Source: Pseudotamlana agarivorans (GTDB taxonomy: Bacteria > Bacteroidota > Bacteroidia > Flavobacteriales > Flavobacteriaceae). From it: 64,000 nucleotides of DNA. The stretch covers positions 248,001-312,000 of the forward strand of contig NZ_JAHKPD010000013.1 of assembly GCF_018860245.1 (NCBI RefSeq), read 5' to 3'. Both the position numbers and the translations under genes were made by a program. Shown piece by piece: positions 9,176 to 17,529 of the stretch (its first letter is position 1; each line of letters begins with the position of its first letter). The notes under the pieces were generated by a model, which was given only the letters and a program-made list of their open reading frames with translations, did not search any database and was not told the DNA's origin.

Positions 9176-10018
9176 ATGAGTATAAGTTATGAAAGTCGTT
9201 ATGCTTCAAGCCCTAAAACGGTAAAAGCATACAACACACAAGAATTAAGAGATGAGTTTTTAATAGATAACCTCATGCAAGTAGGTAAAATAAATTTGAC
9301 CTATTCGCATTATGATCGTTATATCGCTGGTTCTGCAGTTCCAGCTGCCGAAGCTTTAAAATTAGAAGCGATAGATCCTTTAAAAGCCTCTTGTTTTTTA
9401 GAACGTAGAGAATTAGGAGTTATCAATGTAGGCGGAAACGGAACCGTTACTGTTGATGGGACGCGTTATGATTTAGGTTTCAAAGATGCACTCTATGTTG
9501 GTATGGGAAATAAAGAAGTGGTCTTTGCAAGCGATGACGCTAGTAATCCCGCAAAATTCTATTTAAACTCTGCACCAGCCCACACCAATTACCCAACAAA
9601 AAAAGTAAGCAAAGCTGAAGCTAAAAAATTAGAATTGGGATCTTTAGAAACAGCAAATCACAGAACCGTTAATCAAATGATTATTGGTGGCGTGGTTACC
9701 AGTTGCCAATTACAAATGGGTATGACTGAACTTAAAACAGGAAGCGTATGGAATACCATGCCAGCACACGTTCATGATCGTAGAATGGAAGTGTATTTTT
9801 ACATAGATATTCCAGAAGAACAAGCTGTTTGTCATTTTATGGGTGAGCCACAAGAAACACGCCATATTTGGATGCAAAACGATCAAGCGGTTATTTCTCC
9901 ACCATGGTCGATTCACTCAGGGTCAGGAACTTCAAATTACACCTTTATTTGGGGTATGGCAGGAGAAAATTTAGATTATACCGATATGGATGTTGCTAAA
10001 ATCACAGATTTAAGATAG
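9176..10018 (+). CDS. kduI: 5-keto-4-deoxyuronate isomerase
   Basis: This 280-residue cupin enzyme converts 5-keto-4-deoxyuronate, formed from the unsaturated uronates released by polysaccharide lyases, to 2,5-diketo-3-deoxygluconate. The zinc site of the E. coli enzyme is matched at a two-residue offset: His198, His200, Glu205 and His247 (H-V-H-D-R-R-M-E and S-I-H-S-G-S-G). It is followed after three bases by kduD, the next step. Its presence indicates that the host also uses lyase products such as those of ulvan, pectin or glycosaminoglycans. Confidence 0.95.
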   Translation: MSISYESRYASSPKTVKAYNTQELRDEFLIDNLMQVGKINLTYSHYDRYIAGSAVPAAEALKLEAIDPLKASCFLERRELGVINVGGNGTVTVDGTRYDLGFKDALYVGMGNKEVVFASDDASNPAKFYLNSAPAHTNYPTKKVSKAEAKKLELGSLETANHRTVNQMIIGGVVTSCQLQMGMTELKTGSVWNTMPAHVHDRRMEVYFYIDIPEEQAVCHFMGEPQETRHIWMQNDQAVISPPWSIHSGSGTSNYTFIWGMAGENLDYTDMDVAKITDLR

Positions 10019-10021
10019 GCA

Positions 10022-10816
10022 ATGGCAACAAATTTATTTAACGTAGAAGGCAAAGTAGCCTTAGTAACAGGAAGTACACATGGTTTAGGTATGGCTATGG
10101 CTAGAGGTCTAGGCCTTGCTGGTGCAACCATTGTTGTTAACGGTAATTCTTCACAAGATAAAATTGATGACGCTGTTGCGGAATATCAAAAAGAAGGTAT
10201 AAAAGCTGTGGGTTACAAATTTAATGTTGCCCAAGAAGATCAAGTGATTGAAGCTGTTTCTAAAATTGAAAAAGAAGTAGGGGCTATTGATATTTTGATC
10301 AATAATGCCGGTATTATTAAACGTACACCACTTTTAGAAATGGAAGTTGCCGATTTTAAAGAGGTCGTTGATATTGATTTAGTGAGCCCTTTTATTGTGT
10401 CAAAACATGTGGTGAAAAACATGGTAAACAGAAAGCAAGGTAAGGTCATTAATATTTGCTCTATGATGAGCGAATTAGGCCGTAATAGTGTTGGAGCTTA
10501 TGCTGCAGCTAAGGGCGGACTTAAAATGCTTACCCAGAACATGGCTACCGAATGGGCAAAATACAACATTCAAGTCAACGGTATTGGTCCAGGTTATTTT
10601 GCAACCTCACAAACGGCACCTATTCGTGTAGATGGTCATCCATTTAATGACTTTATCATCAATAGAACGCCAGCAGCAAAATGGGGTGATCCTGATGATT
10701 TGGCTGGAGCAGCTATATTTTTAAGCTCTAAAGCTAGTGATTTTGTAAATGGGCACGTGGTATATGTAGATGGCGGTATTTTAGCGACCATTGGAAAACC
10801 TTCAAACGAAGACTAG
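10022..10816 (+). CDS. kduD: 2-deoxy-D-gluconate 3-dehydrogenase / 2,5-diketo-3-deoxygluconate reductase
   Basis: This 264-residue SDR enzyme reduces 2,5-diketo-3-deoxygluconate to KDG. The cofactor motif T-G-S-T-H-G-L-G (16-23), N-N-A-G (94-97) and catalytic Tyr160 and Lys164 are clear. It sits directly after kduI and is the last catabolic gene before the transporter genes. KDG would then need a kinase and aldolase, which are not in this operon; candidates lie at 31 kb. Confidence 0.93.
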   Translation: MATNLFNVEGKVALVTGSTHGLGMAMARGLGLAGATIVVNGNSSQDKIDDAVAEYQKEGIKAVGYKFNVAQEDQVIEAVSKIEKEVGAIDILINNAGIIKRTPLLEMEVADFKEVVDIDLVSPFIVSKHVVKNMVNRKQGKVINICSMMSELGRNSVGAYAAAKGGLKMLTQNMATEWAKYNIQVNGIGPGYFATSQTAPIRVDGHPFNDFIINRTPAAKWGDPDDLAGAAIFLSSKASDFVNGHVVYVDGGILATIGKPSNED

Positions 10817-10998
10817 ATGCACATTTTTTCAGAATAGCTAAACAAAATTTTAAAGGTGTCAATTATTTAATAATATATAATTCAGATAAAAAATATTTAC
10901 GTTAAAGTATATTTTTAAAAAGTAAAAAAGACCTTAAGTACTACCATAGTTACTGTAGCTAAAACATTGAGCTTAGAAACTAGAAAACCAATAAACTT
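10817..10998 (+). promoter_or_regulatory. Gap between kduD and TRAP genes
   Basis: This 182-bp AT-rich gap has no strong terminator hairpin. The TRAP genes may be read through from the uronate operon or carry their own promoter. I see no copy of the LacI operator or the GGTAA direct repeat. Confidence 0.4.
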
Positions 10999-11970
10999 AT
11001 GACAAAACAAATCATATTAATACTGTGTGTGTTTATGTGTTTTAGTTGCAGTGAACTTTCTGAAACTAAAACCATAAAACTAGCCCATGGTTTGGATATA
11101 AACCATTCTGTGCACGTGGCCATGGTTAAGATGGGTGAGGATTTAAAAGAAATTTCTGAAGGAAAATTAGCTTTAGAAATTTATCCAAACCAACAATTGG
11201 GTTCTGAGCGTGAAGCTTTAGAACTTCTACAAATAGGAAGCTTAGACATGACTAAAGTATCTGCGGGTGTTTTAGAAAACTTTGCACCTAAATTAAAGGT
11301 ATTCGGACTACCATTTGTGTTTAGAGATAAAGCACATGCTTATTCGGTTTTAGATGGTCCTATTGGTCAAGAACTGCTAAACGAAAGTGAACAATATTGG
11401 TTAAAAGGCCTAGCTTATTATGATGCTGGAAGTCGTAGTTTTTACACGAAAGATAAACCTATTGAAACTCCTGAAGATTTAAAAGGACTTAAAATACGTG
11501 TGATGGAGAGTATTACAGCCATGAACATGGTTAGTGCCTTAGGCGGTTCTCCAACACCTATTTCATGGGGGGAGTTATATACCTCATTACAACAAGGTGT
11601 TGTGGATGGTGCTGAAAACAATCCACCAAGTTTTTACCTCTCTAGGCATTATGAAGTATGTAAATTTTACACTTTAGATGAACATACAGTTTTACCTGAT
11701 ATTTTATTGGTTGGAACACCATTTTGGAATCGATTATCAGACCAAGAAAAGGCATGGGTACAAGAAGCCGCAAGTCGTTCTGTGCCATACCAAAGAGAAC
11801 TTTGGGCTAAAGCCGAAACCGAAGCTCTAGAAGAAGTTAAAAAAAATGGAGTGACTATTATTAGACCAGACAAGTCTTTGTTTTCTGAAAAAGTTCAAAG
11901 TATTTATGAGCAATTTCAAACAGATCCCGAAATGGCTAAACTCATTCAACAAATTCAAGAAACGAAATAA
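10999..11970 (+). CDS. TRAP transporter solute-binding protein (DctP family)
   Basis: This 323-residue extracytoplasmic receptor delivers an organic acid to the DctQM membrane part. The leader ends C-F-S-C (Cys17), so it is a predicted lipoprotein, which suits a periplasm-facing receptor. Family features include L-A-H-G at the mature N-terminus, L-K-G-L-K-I-R-V-M near 160-168 (the Arg that binds the substrate carboxylate), P-I-S-W-G-E-L-Y and V-V-D-G-A-E-N-N-P-P near 200. It begins a tight cluster with dctQ and dctM. From the neighbouring genes the substrate is probably a uronate or a deoxy-keto-uronate. Confidence 0.92.
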   Translation: MTKQIILILCVFMCFSCSELSETKTIKLAHGLDINHSVHVAMVKMGEDLKEISEGKLALEIYPNQQLGSEREALELLQIGSLDMTKVSAGVLENFAPKLKVFGLPFVFRDKAHAYSVLDGPIGQELLNESEQYWLKGLAYYDAGSRSFYTKDKPIETPEDLKGLKIRVMESITAMNMVSALGGSPTPISWGELYTSLQQGVVDGAENNPPSFYLSRHYEVCKFYTLDEHTVLPDILLVGTPFWNRLSDQEKAWVQEAASRSVPYQRELWAKAETEALEEVKKNGVTIIRPDKSLFSEKVQSIYEQFQTDPEMAKLIQQIQETK

Positions 11971-11973
11971 GCT

Positions 11974-12432
11974 ATGATAAGAGAAAAATTAGATAAAATT
12001 CTAAGTGCATTCTTAGTAATTATCATGGGGGTTATGGTGATTAATGTACTATGGCAAGTATTTACAAGATATATTATAGGAACACCAAGTTCATTTACCG
12101 ACGAGTTAGCGCGGTATCTTATGATTTGGGTGGGACTACTGGGGGCAGCTTATGTTTCTGGAAAAAATATGCATGTAGCAATCGATATTATTACACCTAA
12201 GTTACAACCAAAAACACAGAAAAAACTGAGAATTGTTGTGCTATCGCTCATAATTCTCTTTTGCTTTTTTGCACTTGTTATAGGTGGATCTAGACTGGTG
12301 TATATCACCTATATTTTAGGACAACATTCACCAGCACTACACCTTCCATTGGCTGTAGTATATTTAGTTATTCCACTAACTGGATTACTAATAATCTATT
12401 ATAAAATTGACGACATTAAAAATTTAAACTAA
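11974..12432 (+). CDS. TRAP transporter small permease (DctQ family)
   Basis: This 152-residue inner-membrane protein has four predicted transmembrane helices (about 10-32, 45-65, 85-107 and 125-145). The family segment S-F-T-D-E-L-A-R-Y-L-M-I-W follows the first helix. It starts three bases after the receptor gene stop and is followed by dctM after two bases, so the three are co-translated. It partners DctM in sodium-coupled acid uptake. Confidence 0.92.
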   Translation: MIREKLDKILSAFLVIIMGVMVINVLWQVFTRYIIGTPSSFTDELARYLMIWVGLLGAAYVSGKNMHVAIDIITPKLQPKTQKKLRIVVLSLIILFCFFALVIGGSRLVYITYILGQHSPALHLPLAVVYLVIPLTGLLIIYYKIDDIKNLN

Positions 12433-12434
12433 TT

Positions 12435-13730
12435 ATGGATTATATACCAATACTTGTTTTAGTCATAAGCTTTATCGGCCTGCTTGCTATAGGCACTCCA
12501 GTTGCTTGGAGTATTACCATTTCATCTGTGCTAACCATGTTAGTAAGCATACCAGCACTACCAGCATTTACAACTGTAGCGCAACGGTTGGGGGCTGGTT
12601 TAGATAGTTTCGCTTTACTTGCCATTCCGTTTTTTGTCCTCTCGGGGCAACTCATGAACAAAGGAGGAATAGCGCATAGGCTCATTGCATTTGCCAAAAC
12701 CATTGTGGGATCGCTTCCTGGTGGATTGGCTTTAATAAACGTGATTGCGGCAATGCTTATGGGGGCTATTGCTGGTTCGGCTATGGCTTCGGCTTCAGCT
12801 ATGGGAAGTATTCTAGGTCCGGAAATGGAAAAAGAAGGATACTCTAAAGAATTTGGAGCCGCTGTTAATATTACTTCAGCTACAACAGGACTAATAATTC
12901 CACCTAGTAACGTCTTGATTGTATATTCACTTGCTAGTGGTGGTGTGTCTATTGCTGCTTTATTCTTAGCTGGATACGTGCCTGGAATTTTAACGGGTTT
13001 GCTTTTAATGCTAGTGGCTTCCTTTTGGGCTAAAAAGAAGAATTATAAAATTGGAGAGCGTAGTCCTTTAAGTCAAGTGTTTAAAACTTTTATTAATGCT
13101 TTTCCAAGTTTACTTTTACTTTTTATTGTTATAGGAGGTATTGTAACCGGTGTATTTACGGCTACTGAAGCTTCAGCAATTGCTGTATTGTATACTTTAA
13201 TATTAGGTTTTGTTTACAAAGAAATTGGCTTTAAAGATATTCCACAAATTCTGTTAGACTCTACGGCAACAACTGCGGTGGTAATGCTTCTAATTGGGGC
13301 TTCGATGAGTATGTCTTGGGTGATGTCTTTTGAAAATATACCTCAAAATATTAGTGATGTGCTGTTGGGTATTAGCAATAATAAAGTTGTGGTACTTTTA
13401 ATTATTAACCTCATTTTATTATTTGTTGGAATTTTTATGGATATGACGCCTGCAGTGCTCATATTCACGCCAATATTTTTGCCCGTAGTTACTGCTTTAG
13501 GAATGGATCCGGTTCACTTTGGAATTATCATGGTGCTTAATTTATGTATCGGACTCTGTACACCACCCGTGGGCTCCGTACTCTTTGTAGGGGTAGGTGT
13601 GGCACAAACGACTATTGAAAAAGTAATAAAACCACTGTTGCCACTATTTTTAGCCATGGTTTTAGCTTTATTCTTGGTAACTTATTTTCCAGAATTAACA
13701 CTTTGGTTGCCAGGGTTATTTGATTTGTAA
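12435..13730 (+). CDS. TRAP transporter large permease (DctM family)
   Basis: This 431-residue, roughly twelve-helix membrane protein is the transport channel of the TRAP system. Family features are seen: P-F-F-V-L-S-G near 65-71, the G-A-I-A-G-S-A-M-A-S-A-S-A-M-G-S-I stretch near 113-129, I-I-P-P-S-N-V near 153-159, and the C-terminal L-C-I-G-L-C-T-P-P-V-G segment. It is the last gene of the unit. TRAP systems are a minority transporter type in Bacteroidota, which more often use SusCD plus MFS porters. Confidence 0.93.
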   Translation: MDYIPILVLVISFIGLLAIGTPVAWSITISSVLTMLVSIPALPAFTTVAQRLGAGLDSFALLAIPFFVLSGQLMNKGGIAHRLIAFAKTIVGSLPGGLALINVIAAMLMGAIAGSAMASASAMGSILGPEMEKEGYSKEFGAAVNITSATTGLIIPPSNVLIVYSLASGGVSIAALFLAGYVPGILTGLLLMLVASFWAKKKNYKIGERSPLSQVFKTFINAFPSLLLLFIVIGGIVTGVFTATEASAIAVLYTLILGFVYKEIGFKDIPQILLDSTATTAVVMLLIGASMSMSWVMSFENIPQNISDVLLGISNNKVVVLLIINLILLFVGIFMDMTPAVLIFTPIFLPVVTALGMDPVHFGIIMVLNLCIGLCTPPVGSVLFVGVGVAQTTIEKVIKPLLPLFLAMVLALFLVTYFPELTLWLPGLFDL

Positions 13731-13875
13731 TAATTATTATTTGAAGGGCGTTTGTAGAATTGTAAAACCTTCGATGTAGAATGAATACTTCTAACAAGGC
13801 ATAGATTAATGAAGTTGTATTTTTTACCAGTAAGAGTTATGAAATTGTTCTTTGGTCATTGAAAAAATCAAAAAT
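13731..13875. other. Spacer after TRAP operon
   Basis: No gene or clear terminator is seen in this short stretch. It abuts the T9SS-domain remnant on the minus strand. Confidence 0.4.
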
Positions 13876-13989
13876 TTATTGTTTTATGAATTTTTTGGTT
13901 GTTACATAGTTTTGGTCTGTCACTTTCAAAATATAAACTCCTTGTGGTAGTTGACTTATATCTATTGTATTGCTTTTTTTGATCCCCTT
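13876..13989 (-). pseudogene. Remnant of a T9SS C-terminal sorting domain
   Basis: On the minus strand, 37 codons before a stop encode a typical type-A sorting-domain tail: I-D-I-S-Q-L-P-Q-G-V-Y-I-L-K-V then V-T-T-K-K-F-I-K-Q. The frame is closed upstream by a TAA, and no start or passenger domain remains. This is the end of a formerly larger secreted protein whose body has been deleted. Confidence 0.75.
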
Positions 13990-14031
13990 TTATTTGATAT
14001 TATATGATTTTGTTTGGTGAGTAAGAAAATG

Positions 14032-14077
14032 AAAAAAGCCCATAAACATAATGTTTACGGGCTTTTAGTGGAATTTA
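14032..14077. terminator. Strong bidirectional terminator
   Basis: Long arms (AAAAAGCCCATAAACAT and ATGTTTACGGGCTTTTA, one wobble) form a stem with a tiny loop, with A and T runs on each side. It lies upstream of the T9SS-domain remnant on that remnant's strand, so it may have ended a neighbouring gene now lost. Confidence 0.7.
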
Positions 14078-14109
14078 ATGTATTCCTTGCGGAGAAAGAG
14101 GGACTATCC

Positions 14110-14330
14110 AAAATCTCATTTTTTGAGATTTTATAGGACTTATAAGGTCCCTTAAGATTTAGTGACACCGAATTTGCCCCTTTTTAACAAAACTTTAAGA
14201 GTTTTGTGGGTTCACGCTGAATGTGACTTCAAATAGGCGTAAATGAATTCAAAATATATTCTTATGAAGGTATCATAGTAAATTTTCGAGAAACGTACCA
14301 ATTATTAGGACTTATCTCGAAAGTTTACTA
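14110..14330. other. Hairpin-rich non-coding stretch
   Basis: Three inverted repeats occur in about 220 bp: AAAATCTCA/TGAGATTTT (14110-14132), ACAAAACT/AGTTTTGT (14187-14207) and a 16-bp pair with one mismatch and a 23-base loop (14276-14291 with 14315-14330). No open frame is convincing. It could be a small structured RNA, or the end region of a lost mobile element. Confidence 0.4.
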
Positions 14331-14695
14331 AATTCTTGCCATTTAACTACTACAAATGGAATTCAATTAAAAAAAACATTATAATGGTAATTTTGGTAGT
14401 TTAAAGTTATTATTTTAATCAGTATAGTGGTAATCTAAAATGATACTTACATTTCTAATATAGTAGTGCCTTCTTTTCTACAAATTTTACTTTTAGTTCC
14501 AGCACTTAAAAACTCATTTTCAGAATGCATCTCAGTAAAGTAGTTTTCAACCGTTTTAGAAAGTTGTTTATTTGTGGAACATACATATTGAATTTTCATT
14601 ATATATATATTCAGTTGGTTATTTTACTTTAATTATCTAAATTCGTGTTTTGCAATTCGCGATTCGCGAATTGAGAATCAATAAAGATAAGAGTT
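14331..14695. other. Spacer upstream of HTH/nucleotidyltransferase pair
   Basis: No supported gene is present; the minus strand holds only a short, frame-disrupted reading frame. An imperfect palindrome built from TTCGCGA and TTGCAATTCG repeats (about 14650-14675) lies just before the HTH gene and could be its operator. Confidence 0.4.
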
Positions 14696-15208
14696 ATGAA
14701 GCAGCACAATGGAATGCGACCACAAGATTTAGTTATTTTACTCAAAATCATAGCTAAAGGAGAGGAAGACTGGTTGATGAAAGACATAGCTTATGAATTA
14801 GGAATAAGCAACAGTGAAATTAGCGAGTCTCTCAATCGAAGCGTTATAGCAAGATTAATTTCTAGCGATAAAAAAATGGTAATGAAATTGGCGTTATTGG
14901 AGTTCCTAAAATACGGTTTGAAATATGTTTATCCTCAAAGACCAAGTGGATTAGTTCGTGGCGTTGTGACAGCGCATAGTGCAGAACCTTTAGTTAATAG
15001 TATTCAAAGTGAAGAAGTTTATGTTTGGCCATATGCCGAAGGTAAGGATAGAGGGTTTTCAGTAGAGCCACTTTATAGTAAAGTTCCAGAAGCAGCATTA
15101 AAAGATAGATTATTACATGAGTTATTAGCCTTAGTAGATGCTATTCGTTTGGGGAATGTTAGAGAACAAAACATAGCAATAGAGGAACTTGACAAGCATT
15201 TCAATTGA
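14696..15208 (+). CDS. Winged-helix HTH protein paired with a nucleotidyltransferase
   Basis: This 170-residue protein has an N-terminal helix-turn-helix (about residues 10-55, with D-I-A-Y-E-L-G-I-S-N-S-E-I-S-E-S). Its C-terminal region is mixed alpha/beta with V-Y-P-Q-R-P-S-G-L near 75-83 and no motif I recognise. Its stop codon overlaps the TTG start of the next gene, so the two are translationally coupled. The pairing of a small winged-helix protein with an AbiEii-like nucleotidyltransferase recalls type IV toxin-antitoxin/abortive-infection modules, where the HTH partner is antitoxin and autorepressor. That role is inferred. Confidence 0.7.
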   Translation: MKQHNGMRPQDLVILLKIIAKGEEDWLMKDIAYELGISNSEISESLNRSVIARLISSDKKMVMKLALLEFLKYGLKYVYPQRPSGLVRGVVTAHSAEPLVNSIQSEEVYVWPYAEGKDRGFSVEPLYSKVPEAALKDRLLHELLALVDAIRLGNVREQNIAIEELDKHFN

Positions 15209-15891
15209 AAAATACAATCATAAATCGAAAGATTATTAAACGTGTTGCTGAGGCATTACGTGAATTAAACGATGAAGTCATTTATGTTGGTGGAGCAACA
15301 GTAAGCTTATATGTTAATGATCCTGCTGCCGATGATGTGCGACCTACAAAAGATATTGATATTAGCATTAAAATTGTGTCACTTTCTCATCTTGAGGAAA
15401 TCAGAGAAAAGTTAGTTGCAAAAGGTTTTAAGCAAACAGCAGATGTGGATGTCATTTGTAGATTTAAACTTGATGATATATTAGTGGATGTTATGGGAAC
15501 AAAACCGGTTGGGTGGGCACCAGCTAATCCTTGGTTTGAAGCAGGATTTGAGAACAGAGAGCAAATGGATATTGAAGGACAAACCATAAATATAATGCCA
15601 TTACCTTATTTTCTGGCAAGCAAGTTTGTAGCCCATTCAGATCGAGGAGGGAACGATCCAAGAATGAGTCACGATTTTGAAGATGTTATCTACATCCTAG
15701 ATAATAGAACAGATTGGCACGAGATAGTTGATAATGCAGATAAAGAGGTTAACATTTATTTGCTAGAACAATTTCAAAATATTTTAGAATCAAGCAGGAT
15801 GCAAGAAGCCATTTTAGGGAATTTGTACTATGAAACACAGGAAGTGCGGTACAAAATGATAATGGAAAAAATAAAATCTCTTTTCAGATAA
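15205..15891 (+). CDS. AbiEii-like nucleotidyltransferase-fold protein
   Basis: This 228-residue protein carries a nucleotidyltransferase signature: Y-V-G-G-A-T-V-S-L near 27-35, then T-K-D-I-D-I-S (about 48-54), which supplies the two metal-binding aspartates. A further aspartate lies in I-L-V-D-V-M. The C-terminal half resembles the domain that follows in AbiEii/DUF-type transferases (Y-F-L-A-S-K-F near 133). The start is TTG at 15205, overlapping the TGA of the preceding gene by two bases; no better ATG exists before the transferase motif. Probable role: toxin or RNA/tRNA-modifying transferase of a two-gene module; this is inference. Confidence 0.75.
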   Translation: MKNTIINRKIIKRVAEALRELNDEVIYVGGATVSLYVNDPAADDVRPTKDIDISIKIVSLSHLEEIREKLVAKGFKQTADVDVICRFKLDDILVDVMGTKPVGWAPANPWFEAGFENREQMDIEGQTINIMPLPYFLASKFVAHSDRGGNDPRMSHDFEDVIYILDNRTDWHEIVDNADKEVNIYLLEQFQNILESSRMQEAILGNLYYETQEVRYKMIMEKIKSLFR

Positions 15892-16012
15892 TGGCTGTTT
15901 TAGAGCAGGCTTGATTTTTGTTGAAAACTACTGTTATAATAAAAAAAGTAGACCCGATAATACCTGTTTTGTTTTCTTATTTTAGAGGCTTAATAATACT
16001 CTATAATAGTAA

Positions 16013-16486
16013 ATGGCATTATTTCAAGCATCCGTACTTAAATCTCATCTCGCTTTACTTGATGAAACAGTCATCGATAAAGCATATAAAAAGTATCAAA
16101 AATACTTTTGGAACACCAGCATACAAGAAAACATTAAAATAGCTAAAGAAGAGCAATATCAAGCCACCTTTTTTAATGAGCTGTTTGTTAATATTCTTGG
16201 CTATACATTGTTTCCAAACCCAAATCCGAATTTAACTACCGAGTTTAAAAACGAAAAGAACGCACGTAAAGCCGATGGTGCCATCCTTTTAAAGGATACT
16301 GCAATAGGAGTTATAGAGCTTAAAGGCACAAACACTAAAGATTTAGAAAGCATACGTAAACAAGCCTTTGATTATAAAGCCAATCAAAAAGGCTGTATCT
16401 ACGTGATAACATCAAATTTTGAAAAGCTTCGGTTTTATATCAATGATGCCACCGAATTTGAAGAATTTAATTTATTATCTAGTTAA
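16013..16486 (+). pseudogene. N-terminal fragment of a type II restriction-modification enzyme
   Basis: The 157 residues resemble the N-terminal nuclease region of fused restriction-modification enzymes (type IIG, Eco57I-like): Q-A-T-F-F-N-E-L-F-V-N-I-L-G-Y, then K-A-D-G-A-I-L and G-V-I-E-L-K-G-T, a PD-(D/E)xK-type core with Asp in A-D-G and E-L-K. Family members run to about 1000 residues with a methyltransferase domain. Here the frame stops exactly at the left end of the IS200-type element, and no continuation is seen beyond it. It is a truncated, presumably inactive gene. Confidence 0.7.
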
Positions 16487-17045
16487 GGGTTAAAACCCTG
16501 CAATTTCATTGCAGCTACTTTAGTTTCTATAAATGTTTTAGTTTTGTTATATGTGAAATTATCGCAAGAATTCACATTCAATAACAAATTTAAGCTGTCA
16601 TATTGTTTGGGCCACGAAATATCGTTATCCTGTTTTACAGGGAGATATTCAGCATCGGTGTCGTGACTTACTGATTCAGATCTGTAATTCTGAAAATGTA
16701 CAAATCTTAAAGGGTGTTGTAAGCAAGGATCACGTCCATATGCATGTTGAGTTTCCTCCATCGTTAAGTATAAGTGTATTGGTGAAGAAGCTGAAAGGTC
16801 GTTCATCAAGAATGTTGCAACAGGAGTTTCCGAAATTGAACAAACAATACTGGGGTCGCCATCTTTGGGCTGTTGGTTATGGAGCGTGGAGCATAGGAAA
16901 GATAACAGATGAGATGGTTCAGGAATACCTTGAACACCATAAGGGAAAGCCCAATTCAGAGAAAGGTAATTGGATATTAGAGTAACGTAAATAAAGAATT
17001 TCATTCTTTTTTTTGAAACTATGGATTTTAAATCCATAGTGGTTT
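16484..17045 (+). mobile_element. IS200/IS605-family insertion sequence with a mutated tnpA
   Basis: The element is bounded by subterminal hairpins. Left: AGGGTT/AACCCT (16486-16499) and CTGCAAT/ATTGCAG (16498-16514). Right: AAAGAAT/ATTCTTT (16993-17009) and an 11-bp perfect stem (17018-17040). The left and right inner hairpins share AATTTCATT, as expected for ends recognised by a single-strand Y1 transposase. There are no terminal inverted repeats, also typical. It abuts the truncated restriction gene. Confidence 0.75.
16551..16985 (+). pseudogene. tnpA: IS200-type Y1 transposase tnpA with stop at codon 2
   Basis: Reading from ATG at 16551, the second codon is TGA; from codon 3 the frame is open to 16985 and gives a full-length TnpA of about 144 codons. 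Diagnostic motifs are H-I-V-W-A-T-K-Y-R-Y-P-V-L near the start, the HUH motif K-D-H-V-H-M-H-V-E at about residues 59-67, and a C-terminal V-Q-E-Y-L-E-H-H with the candidate catalytic tyrosine. Internal ATG starts exist, but only downstream of the HUH His pair or inside it, so active protein is unlikely unless a non-ATG start is used. Confidence 0.75.
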
Positions 17046-17059
17046 ATTATAAGTAGTTC

Positions 17060-17464
17060 TTAATAATTTATTGAAAGTCCTAAACCATTCCTATTTGCCA
17101 TGAGTTTTAATTCAGGTTTAAGTTTATTAAAAGGTGTTAAATTCAATGATGAGTTATACAATTCTATAGCTTGATTTGCTTTTTTATTTGAACTCAATTT
17201 AATTGGAATTGCAATAGCTATAAGTCCAACCCCAATTCCTGCTAAAGCCCAGTTTGCATCTCCGCCAGCAATAGTTGTTCCTATTGGAGCGCCAATTAGT
17301 CCACCACCAGCAATTTCGAAGATTGATGCGATCGTATTATTTAAACGGGCTGTTTTTATTAAATCAAAAGTTTGTTGGTTAGATGCCAATTTTTTTTCCA
17401 AATCTTTCAATGTCATGTGATTCCCATTTTGGAGGTATATGTAACCTCCAAATACTTTTGTCAT
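17060..17464 (-). CDS. Small glycine-rich membrane or secreted protein of unknown function
   Basis: From ATG at 17464 the frame gives 134 residues with a glycine/alanine-rich hydrophobic middle (about residues 46-88, A-G-G-G-L-I-G-A-P-I-G-T then A-G-I-G-V-G-L-I-A-I-A-I-P-I), probably a transmembrane hairpin or glycine-zipper. The same frame stays open upstream and encodes a good signal peptide, K-I-L-A-L-I-F-A-I-A-T-I-T-F-S-N-A-Q, ending close before the ATG, but no ATG precedes it. Either an unusual start is used or the original start was lost next to the rearranged region. Function unknown. Confidence 0.55.
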   Translation of the reverse strand: MTKVFGGYIYLQNGNHMTLKDLEKKLASNQQTFDLIKTARLNNTIASIFEIAGGGLIGAPIGTTIAGGDANWALAGIGVGLIAIAIPIKLSSNKKANQAIELYNSSLNLTPFNKLKPELKLMANRNGLGLSINY

Positions 17465-17529
17465 TTCAATTTTTTGAGCGTTACTAAAAGTGATTGTTGC
17501 TATGGCAAAAATTAAAGCTAAAATTTTTT

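Noticed and set aside
5701-10816. Uronate operon as part of an alginate locus
   Set aside because: No alginate lyase or DehR-type reductase is present; uxaC, uxuA, kduI and kduD point instead to glucuronate/galacturonate and unsaturated uronates.
14447-14601. Possible small minus-strand protein upstream of the HTH gene
   Set aside because: A plausible reading needs a frameshift, the uninterrupted frame stops after about 30 codons, and no family resemblance supports it.
16483-17037. Minus-strand 184-codon open frame over the IS200 element
   Set aside because: It is antisense to tnpA, shows no family features, and is explained as a shadow of the transposase reading frame and end hairpins.
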